A DNA stretch of 64,000 nt from Streptomyces sp. NRRL WC-3742 (GTDB lineage Bacteria > Actinomycetota > Actinomycetes > Streptomycetales > Streptomycetaceae). Position numbers and translations under genes: made by a program. Shown here one piece after another: positions 59,501 through 64,000 of this stretch. The stretch spans positions 186,001 to 250,000 of the forward strand of contig NZ_JOCF01000003.1 in NCBI RefSeq assembly GCF_000720635.1, written 5' to 3'. Within the stretch, counting starts at the first letter, position 1. Every line of letters starts with the position of its first letter. The notes beneath the pieces are model-generated. The model was not told where the DNA came from. It was given only the letters and a program-made list of their open reading frames with translations, and did not search any database.

Positions 59501-59660
59501 TCAGGATGTCCCGGCCGTGGAGCCGCTGGACGAAGGCCGGGCCGTGCTGGCGGACCAGGTCCAGGGTCCGCAGGAGCGGGACGGAGGCGGGCGGCAACTC
59601 CGAGATGTCCACGACGGGGACGTCGGAGGAGGCCGGCGCGGAGGCCAGGGTCTCGGTCAT
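56514..59660 (-). CDS. Self-sufficient cytochrome P450 (CYP102/P450 BM3-type fusion with CPR)
   Basis: The product is 1048 residues, as in P450 BM3 (1049). The heme domain (1-475) has the I-helix AGHETTSG (E271, T272), EALR in the K-helix and FGTGERAC408IGRQF with the heme thiolate. A flavodoxin-like FMN domain follows (about 490-640, VLFLHGSNYGASRDFARQLA), then FAD and NADPH domains (ARHYSISSAP, VIMISAGTGLAPFRG, RVYVCGDGARM). CYP102 enzymes hydroxylate fatty acids at subterminal carbons in the cytoplasm. The ATG at 59660 has GGAAGG upstream. No BM3R1-like TetR gene is next to it; the divergent PAS-LuxR gene is the likely regulator. Confidence 0.95.
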   Translation of the reverse strand: MTETLASAPASSDVPVVDISELPPASVPLLRTLDLVRQHGPAFVQRLHGRDILMISSLDLVEELADEERFAKSIGPGLENVRQFTGDGLFTAYNEEPNWARAHDILMPAFALGSMRTYHPVMLRVARRLIDSWDRARDAGTSVDVPGDMTRMTLDTIGLAGFGFDFGSFERDEPHPFIEAMVNCLEWAMTKLSRSPDLDHSVRDAAFRADADYLARVVDEVIAGRAAGPQQGPAEDLLGLMLGAVHPGDGGRLDAENIRNQVITFLIAGHETTSGALSFALHYLTKNPAVLREVQREVDALWGDRADPEPSFEDVGLLRHTRQVLNEALRLWPTAPAFSREARAETLLGGRIPLRPGQTVMVFTPMLHRDPVWGDNPELFDPSRFDPEVEAARSPHAYKPFGTGERACIGRQFALHEATMLLGMLVHRYRLIDHADYRLKLKQTLTIKPDGFTLTLAPRTPALAPLTAAEPARTAAADLPGRVRQGTGVLFLHGSNYGASRDFARQLAETAADLGCETAVAPLDAYADGLPLDRPVVITAASYNGQPTDDAALFVRRLREAEDGDLARGVEYAVLGIGDRTYAATYQHIPTLIDERLAALGGTRLLARGEADASGDLAGGVRAFTTALRTLLLERYGDAGAPAAAAPEAAYTVTEVTGGPLHALAARHDLTAFTVTAVDSLTAPDYPRVKRLVRLALPEGVTYRTADHLAVLPANDPALVERAAKLFGADPDTVLNIVAHRRGGLAVDRPLTVRELLTRHVELQDCPTAEQRATLAALNPCPPEQAALRALAEDDPRTLLDLVEDHPALREVLTWPVLLDLLPPIRARHYSISSAPGSSPAHVDLMVSVLDAPARSGRGTYRGTGSGHLARAAVGDTVLARVQPCRDAFRIDHRAAPVIMISAGTGLAPFRGAVAERRGLAAADLAPALLYFGCDAPEADYLHRAELEAAEQGGAVSLRPAFSEQPVAGARFVQDRIAAEGEEVWSLLGAGARVYVCGDGARMAPGVRAAFRALYLGRTPGAREDDAEAWLQSLIDAGRYVQDVYAAR

Positions 59661-59765
59661 GGGTGGGGTCGCCTTCCGTGGCAGGTTCCGTGGCAGGTGC
59701 GGGCAGGACGTCGACGGCTCTGAGAACCACTGTGCGCCCACGGGGTGTGCCGCCCAGGCCCCCTG

Positions 59766-59783
59766 ACTACATGATGATGTAGT
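59766..59783. promoter_or_regulatory. Palindrome between the P450 and PAS-LuxR genes
   Basis: ACTACAT-GATG-ATGTAGT is a perfect 7-bp inverted repeat in the divergent gap (59661-59842). It is a candidate operator for the LuxR-type regulator. Confidence 0.75.
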
Positions 59784-59842
59784 ACGGAGAGCGATGAGCG
59801 GCTTGCGAACGAGCCGTCAGATGTGCCTGGAGGGGAACCGGC

Positions 59843-60520
59843 ATGCAACTGATCGACTGCGGAACCGGCGCCGAGAGCTGGTACGACCGCGCCGTCATCT
59901 GGCGCAACCGCACGCTGCGCCTGCTCGACCACGTACCGGTGCCGATCGCGGTCTGTGAGTACGGCGGCCGCATCATCCTCGCCAACCGCGCGATGGCAGC
60001 CGAATTCGGCCTGATGACCGGGCAGTTGCAGCACCGGAAGATCCTCGACCTGTTCACCCTCCGCGACAGCGCCACCCTGCCCGTGCTCGCCGAAGCCGTC
60101 CGGCTCCACCGCCGCTCCCAGTACGACGCCCGGGTCTCCTGGACGGCCGCCGGCAACATCGAGCGCCACGGCGAGATGAACGTCGCCCTCGTCAGCGACA
60201 CCCCCGAGGAACAGCCGAACCTCCTGCTCTCCCTCCGCACCCACCCCGAGCCCCAGGCCCCACCACCCGTGCCGCCGCCCGCACCCCGCGCCGAGGTGAG
60301 CCCCACCGAGGCCCGGATCCTGGCCGCCGCCGCCCGGGGTGCCACCACCGCCCGCATCGCCAAGGAGATCGGCCTGACCACGGACGGCGTCAACTACCAC
60401 CTCACCCGCCTCAGCCGCCGCTGGCACGTCCCCAACCGCACCGCCCTGGTGGCCCGGGCCTACGCGTACGGCGTCCTCGCGGCGGACGCATGGCCGCCGG
60501 AGCCCGCCCACCGCACGTGA
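59843..60520 (+). CDS. PAS domain LuxR-type regulator
   Basis: The product is 225 residues from ATG 59843, behind GGAGGGG. Residues 20-130 are PAS-like (LLDHVPVPIAVCEYGGRIIL, ANRAMAAEFGLMTG). A proline-rich linker precedes a C-terminal LuxR HTH (SPTEARILAAAARGATTARI, AKEIGLTTDGVNYHLTRLSR). The architecture matches PAS-LuxR regulators of polyene and other secondary-metabolite clusters. It is divergent from the P450 gene. Confidence 0.88.
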   Translation: MQLIDCGTGAESWYDRAVIWRNRTLRLLDHVPVPIAVCEYGGRIILANRAMAAEFGLMTGQLQHRKILDLFTLRDSATLPVLAEAVRLHRRSQYDARVSWTAAGNIERHGEMNVALVSDTPEEQPNLLLSLRTHPEPQAPPPVPPPAPRAEVSPTEARILAAAARGATTARIAKEIGLTTDGVNYHLTRLSRRWHVPNRTALVARAYAYGVLAADAWPPEPAHRT

Positions 60521-60562
60521 CGGGGCCCTCTCGAGCGGGGAACGGGGAGTCCGTGTCGCAGA

Positions 60563-60580
60563 ACCCCAGAGTTCTGGGGT
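60563..60580. promoter_or_regulatory. Palindrome upstream of the SnoaL-like gene
   Basis: ACCCCAGA-GT-TCTGGGGT lies 35 nt before the SnoaL-like start, flanked by CCGTG and CACGG. It is either an operator or a leader hairpin. Confidence 0.65.
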
Positions 60581-60614
60581 ACCGCACGGATCGGGAGAGT
60601 CGAAGACTGCCGGT

Positions 60615-61034
60615 ATGGACACCATCGAACAGAACAAGAGCACGGTCACCGCGTTCATCGACGCGCTCTTCAGCAAGGGTGACCTGGGGGCCGTCGACGA
60701 GTACCTCGCCGAGGACTTCGTCAACCACGACCCGCCGTTCGGCGGCAGCGCCGATCGCGAGGGGATGCGCCGGGCCGGAGCGCTGTTCCGGGCCGCCTGC
60801 CCCGACTGGCACAGCGACCAGGACCTGGTCGTCGGGGAGGGCGACCTGGTGGTCGAGCACTTCACCGCGAGCGGTACGCACCGAGGCGAGCTGCTCGGCG
60901 TGGCCCCCAGCGGCCGACCGCTGACGCTGCCCGGGATCAACATCTTCCGGCTCCGCGACGGGCGGATCGTCGAGCGGTGGGGCCGCCTCGACGAGCTCGG
61001 GCTGCTCCGGCAGCTCGGCCTGGCTCAGGAGTAA
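60615..61034 (+). CDS. SnoaL-like ester cyclase-fold protein
   Basis: The product is 139 residues from ATG 60615. VTAFIDALFSKGDLGAVDEY, LAEDFVNHDPPFGGSADREG and VVEHFTASGTHRGELLGVAP with INIFRLRDGRIVERWGRLDE are the SnoaL-like polyketide cyclase blocks, including the conserved FVNHDP. Such stand-alone proteins are common and mostly have no proven substrate. Confidence 0.9.
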   Translation: MDTIEQNKSTVTAFIDALFSKGDLGAVDEYLAEDFVNHDPPFGGSADREGMRRAGALFRAACPDWHSDQDLVVGEGDLVVEHFTASGTHRGELLGVAPSGRPLTLPGINIFRLRDGRIVERWGRLDELGLLRQLGLAQE

Positions 61035-61044
61035 CGTCGGTCCC

Positions 61045-61951
61045 ATGGCGGCATCGCCGGTGGAACGCCGCACGGCCGGACTCGTCGCCCGCTGCTACGC
61101 CGGGTCGGACCCGGCCCGGCTGCGGGCGGACGTGCTGCCGCGCCTGCGGCGGCTGGTCCCCACCGCCGCCGTGTTCTTCGCCACCGTCGACCCCGCCTCC
61201 CTGCTGTTCACCTCCGCCGCGACGGAGGACCCGCTGGCCGGTGAGACCGCCCGCTTCCTGGAGAACGAGTTCGGCCGGGCCGACGTCAACAAGTTCGCCG
61301 ACCTGGCGCGGTCCGCCGATCCGGTGGCCACCCTCGACCGGGCGACCCGGGGCGACCGCGCGGCCAGTCCCCGCTACCGGGAGATCATGGCGCCGCTCGG
61401 ACTCGGCGACGAACTCCGGATGGCGCTGCGCCTCGGCGGCTGCTGCTGGGGCGTCCTGTGCCTGCACCGGGAGCACGCGGACGCCGGGTTCGCCGACGAG
61501 GACCTCGCCGTGCTGCGGGCCGTCGCCCCGCACCTCGCCGAGGGGATCCGGCGCTCGGTCGCCCTCGGCCTGGCCGGTTCCACCACGGCCCCGCCGCGCG
61601 CCGCCGCCCTCGGTCCGGGTGTGCGACCGCTTCGGCGAGTGGTGGAGCGTGCACGCCACCCGGCTCACCGGGCCGCCCGGGGCCCAGACCGCGGTGACCG
61701 TCGAACCCGCCCCGCCCCAGCAGCGCTCCACGCTCCTGCTCAGCGCGTACGGGCTGAGCCTGGCGCAGAACAGGGTCGCCACCCTGGTCCTGCGCGGCTG
61801 CTCGACCCGCGAGATCTCGGCCGAGCTGTGCATCTCGGCGAACACCGTGCAGGAGCACCTCACGGCCGTCTTCGACCGGCTCGGCGTCCGCAGCCGCCGG
61901 GAGCTGGTCGCGCTCGCGCTGGCGGGCGCCAGGGGCAAACGGCCGGCCTGA
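61045..61951 (+). pseudogene. LuxR-type regulator with internal deletion and frameshift
   Basis: From ATG 61045 the first frame encodes a GAF-like sensor half (TAAVFFATVDPASLLFTSAA, LRMALRLGGCCWGVLCLHRE) to about 61610, then turns to Arg-rich nonsense. The second frame, open to 61951, continues with FGEWWSVHATRLTGPPGAQT and a perfect LuxR HTH (LSLAQNRVATLVLRGCSTRE, ISAELCISANTVQEHLTAVF). Proteins of this type normally have a further segment of about 60 residues between the two parts that is absent, so both a deletion and a frameshift occurred. It is probably non-functional. Confidence 0.85.
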
Positions 61952-62153
61952 CCCCGGACCCGGCCGCCGGGCCTGGGCCGTGCCTTCCGGCTCACGCCGG
62001 GCGGCCGCCGCCGGGGCACGCACCTCGCCGGCTTCTCGTCGGTCACCAATGTCCCCCAGCCTGGCGGCTGGGAGGTGCCCCCACCGCAGTGGTCGTTGGC
62101 CGCGCGGGTCGGCGGCCTGGCGGGAAGCGTGGAAGGGTTGACGCGGGAAAGTG

Positions 62154-62171
62154 TGAGTGGTTTATTACTCA
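62154..62171. promoter_or_regulatory. TetR operator 1 (near-palindrome)
   Basis: TGAGTGGTTTATTACTCA ends directly before the ATG of the TetR gene and shares TGAGTGGTT and ACTCA with the perfect palindrome at 62806-62823. Autorepression is expected. Confidence 0.85.
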
Positions 62172-62172
62172 T

Positions 62173-62736
62173 ATGGCGACGACGGGACGGGTGCTCAGCA
62201 CCGCGGAGGAACGCAGGGAAGTGGTGCTCAGTACCGCGGTCAGCAGCTTCGCGGCCCGTGGCTACTACGGCACCAACACCACCGAGGTGGCGAAGAGGGC
62301 GGGCATCTCGCAGGCGTATGTCTACCGCCTGTTCCCCAACAAGGAGGCGTTGTTCGTCGCGGTCGTCGAGCACTGTTTCGACCTCGTGCGGGACAGCTTC
62401 GCCAGGGGGGCGGCCAAGGCGCGCGGCAGCGAGCCGCACGAGGTGCTGATGGCGATGGGCGACGAGTACGCCCGGCTCATCGCCGACCAGGACCTGCTGC
62501 TGGTCCAGGTGCATGCCCAGGCGGCCGCGGCGTCCGAGCCCGCGGTGCGCGAGGTGGTGCGGCGTAGCTACGCCAGGACCGTCGAGTACGTGCGCAGCGT
62601 TTCCGGCGCGGACGCCGACGCGGTCCAGCACTTCATGGCCAGGGGGGCGTTGTGTCACCTGGTGGTGGCGATCGGCGCCACCGAGGTCGACGCGCCATGG
62701 GCGAACACGCTCTCGGCGGGCCTGCGCCACTACTGA
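62173..62736 (+). CDS. TetR-family regulator of the epimerase/Ohr module
   Basis: The product is 187 residues from ATG 62173. TTEVAKRAGISQAYVYRLFP and NKEALFVAVVEHCFDLV form the HTH and helix 4; the C-terminal ligand domain follows. There is no ribosome site of usual strength, and the operator overlaps that position. It is followed by an intrinsic terminator and then the operator of the next two genes, which it very probably represses. Confidence 0.92.
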   Translation: MATTGRVLSTAEERREVVLSTAVSSFAARGYYGTNTTEVAKRAGISQAYVYRLFPNKEALFVAVVEHCFDLVRDSFARGAAKARGSEPHEVLMAMGDEYARLIADQDLLLVQVHAQAAAASEPAVREVVRRSYARTVEYVRSVSGADADAVQHFMARGALCHLVVAIGATEVDAPWANTLSAGLRHY

Positions 62737-62770
62737 GTTCCGCCACCAACCGAGTTTTCGCTGCGAGAAC

Positions 62771-62787
62771 GGCCGCGTCACGCGGCC
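62771..62787 (+). terminator. Intrinsic terminator with T tract
   Basis: GGCCGCG-TCA-CGCGGCC is followed by TTTCTTTT, one of the few classic rho-independent terminators in the window. Confidence 0.9.
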
Positions 62788-62805
62788 TTTCTTTTGACCC
62801 AAATG

Positions 62806-62823
62806 TGAGTGGTTAACCACTCA
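62806..62823. promoter_or_regulatory. TetR operator 2 (perfect 18-bp palindrome)
   Basis: TGAGTGGTTAACCACTCA lies 18 bp upstream of the epimerase start and matches operator 1 at 13 or more positions. It fits the size of TetR-family sites. Confidence 0.92.
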
Positions 62824-62841
62824 ATTTTTGGAGGAGAAGTC

Positions 62842-63786
62842 ATGACCCAGGAACTGCACGTCGTCCTCGGCACCGGACCCGTCGGCCTGACCCTCGCCGA
62901 GCGGCTCGTCGCCCAGGGCCACCGGGTGCGCACGGTGAACCGGTCCGGCGGTGGGGAGCAGATCGCCGGTTCGGTGCGGGTCGCCGCCGACGTGACCGAC
63001 CGGGCCAAGCTCGCCGAGATCGTCGAGGGCGCCGAGGTCGTCTACAACTGCACGCACGTGCCGTACCGGCTGCAGCCGCAGGTGCTGCCCGTGATCCAGG
63101 ACGCGCTGCTCGACGTGGTCGGCCGCAGCGGCGCGAAGCTGGTCACCGTCGAGACGCTCAACCAGTACGGCCCGACCGGCGGGGTGCCGATGACCGAGCG
63201 GACGCCGCTCGCCGCGCCTGGCCCCAAGGGCAGGACGCGCGCCGCGATCACCGAGCGGTACCTGGCCGCGCACGAGCGCGGGGACGTCCGCGTCGCCCTC
63301 GGCATGGCGGCCGACTTCTTCGGCCCGCGCGTTCTGCTGTCCTCGCTGGGCGCGGCGGTGTTCCCGGCCGCGCTGGCCGGCGCGACCAGGCTCGGGCTGG
63401 GCGACATCGACCTGCCGAGGAGCTACACCTACGTGCCTGACCTCGCCGCCGGGCTCGCCGTGCTCGGCTCCGACGAGCGCGCGCTCGGCAGGCTGTGGCA
63501 CCTGCCCGTCGACGGCCCGTACACGACCCGGCAGATTCACGGCATCATCGGCGACCTCACCGGCGAGCCGACGCAGATCACGGTGCAGCGCGAGGCGGAG
63601 CCGTTCGGCCCGTACGACGAGGAGTTCATGGCCGAGTACCGCGAACTCTTCTACTGGCACACCGAGCCGTTCGTCATGGACGACTCGCTCTACACCAGCA
63701 CTTTCGGTGTCCGCGCCACCCCGATGCGCGAAGCGCTCGCCAAGACCGTCGACTGGTTCGCCCACTCCGTCCAGGAAGGACAGTGA
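62842..63786 (+). CDS. NAD-dependent epimerase/NmrA-like SDR
   Basis: The product is 314 residues from ATG 62842, with GGAGGAG upstream. HVVLGTGPVGLTLAERLVAQ (5-24) is the Rossmann motif; ETLNQYGPTGGVPMTERTPL follows, and no full YxxxK is seen after it (ITERYLAAHERGDV is the closest), so it may bind NAD(P) as a sensor or reductase. It is coupled to the Ohr gene by a GTGA overlap. A redox-stress role is likely by association. Confidence 0.88.
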   Translation: MTQELHVVLGTGPVGLTLAERLVAQGHRVRTVNRSGGGEQIAGSVRVAADVTDRAKLAEIVEGAEVVYNCTHVPYRLQPQVLPVIQDALLDVVGRSGAKLVTVETLNQYGPTGGVPMTERTPLAAPGPKGRTRAAITERYLAAHERGDVRVALGMAADFFGPRVLLSSLGAAVFPAALAGATRLGLGDIDLPRSYTYVPDLAAGLAVLGSDERALGRLWHLPVDGPYTTRQIHGIIGDLTGEPTQITVQREAEPFGPYDEEFMAEYRELFYWHTEPFVMDDSLYTSTFGVRATPMREALAKTVDWFAHSVQEGQ

Positions 63787-64000
63787 CCGTGCAGACCCTC
63801 TACACCACCGAAGTGACCTCCAGCGGCGACGGCCGCAACGGCAGGGTCCGCTCCAGCGACGGCCTGCTGGACACCGCACTTGCGCTCCCCAAGGAAGCCG
63901 GCGGCTCCGGCGCGGCGACCAACCCCGAGCAGTTGTTCGGCGCGGGCTACTCGGCCTGCTTCCACAGCGCGCTCCGGCTGGTCGCCCGGGAACGCAAGGT
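63783..64000 (+). CDS. ohr: OsmC/Ohr-family organic hydroperoxide resistance protein (3' end beyond window)
   Basis: About 72 residues are visible from GTG 63783 (or GTG 63789). LYTTEVTSSGDGRNGRVRSS, DTALALPKEAGG, TNPEQLFGAGYSACFHSALR match the Ohr N-terminus, with the peroxidatic Cys in SACFHSAL. Ohr reduces organic hydroperoxides with dihydrolipoyl partners. Control by a TetR regulator instead of OhrR (MarR type) is unusual. Confidence 0.9.
   Translation, partial: MTVQTLYTTEVTSSGDGRNGRVRSSDGLLDTALALPKEAGGSGAATNPEQLFGAGYSACFHSALRLVARERK

Noticed and set aside
56184..59723. Plus-strand long frame over the P450 gene
   Set aside because: It is a shadow of the CYP102 fusion on the minus strand, with low-complexity Gly/Arg/Val composition.

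Overview
The window is a 64 kb piece of very GC-rich, densely coding actinobacterial DNA. GTG starts, GGAGG-type ribosome binding sites, a rare TTA codon, an actinobacterial Cys-containing sulfur leader peptide, DUF1906, LGFP and MAB_1171c proteins, and many secreted hydrolases point to Streptomyces, Kitasatospora or a close relative. This is judged from gene content; no 16S rRNA or tRNA gene was seen. It reads as accessory (arm-like) chromosome: a biosynthetic cluster edge, a polymorphic toxin locus, several decayed genes, and many small regulator-plus-enzyme modules.

Layout. 1-8.7 kb is the edge of a natural-product cluster: a truncated NRPS (condensation plus adenylation) and an MFS exporter on the minus strand, divergent from a translationally coupled plus-strand operon. 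That operon encodes a thioesterase-like protein with a TTA codon at position 3, a radical SAM enzyme with a cobalamin-binding-like N-terminus, an FkbM methyltransferase, and a SyrB2-like Fe(II)/2-oxoglutarate enzyme that has Glu where the halogenases have Ala. 8.8-12.5 kb holds an unknown gene, an Lrp/AsnC regulator divergent from an SDR, and a DUF2975/XRE pair with two palindromes in front of it. 12.8-27.6 kb is a polymorphic toxin locus: a 3689-residue secreted RHS protein with three LamG-like domains, a Hint domain and a C-terminal SCP1.201/DddA-like deaminase. Next to it is an immunity graveyard with two Imm1-like paralogues, a DUF6881-like gene, a DUF6881 remnant, a SUKH-like candidate and an MFS pseudogene. 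Perfect hairpin terminators separate most of these units.

27.8-35.7 kb carries secreted or anchored proteins (a BMP-like protein, a DUF1906 glycoside-hydrolase-like protein, an HNH-like protein), a DUF4157 eCIS-cargo-like protein, a YwqG-like protein, a frameshifted ArsR-type regulator and an F420-type LLM enzyme. 36.0-40.8 kb is a tight four-gene cassette (FAD oxidoreductase, class III aminotransferase, small protein, GMC oxidoreductase) with ATGA overlaps throughout. 40.8-45.7 kb has a GrpB protein, an IS5-like transposase remnant, a sulfur leader peptide before an arylsulfotransferase, a 5'-truncated beta-family gene and an LGFP-repeat protein. 45.8-54.7 kb has a serine hydrolase, TetR/YdhR and VOC genes, two secreted wall-hydrolase-like proteins sharing a 101-bp identical segment, and an XRE/ImmA-IrrE/MAB_1171c cassette. 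54.8-64 kb has MarR and DUF6790-like genes, a CYP102 (P450 BM3)-type self-sufficient P450 divergent from a PAS-LuxR regulator, SnoaL-like proteins, a decayed LuxR gene, and a TetR-epimerase-Ohr module with matching palindromic operators.

The strongest candidates for something new are the deaminase-tipped RHS toxin with its displaced and duplicated immunity genes, the HxE SyrB2-like/cobalamin-type radical SAM/FkbM operon under probable bldA control, and the coupled FAD/aminotransferase/GMC cassette, whose product cannot be named from sequence.
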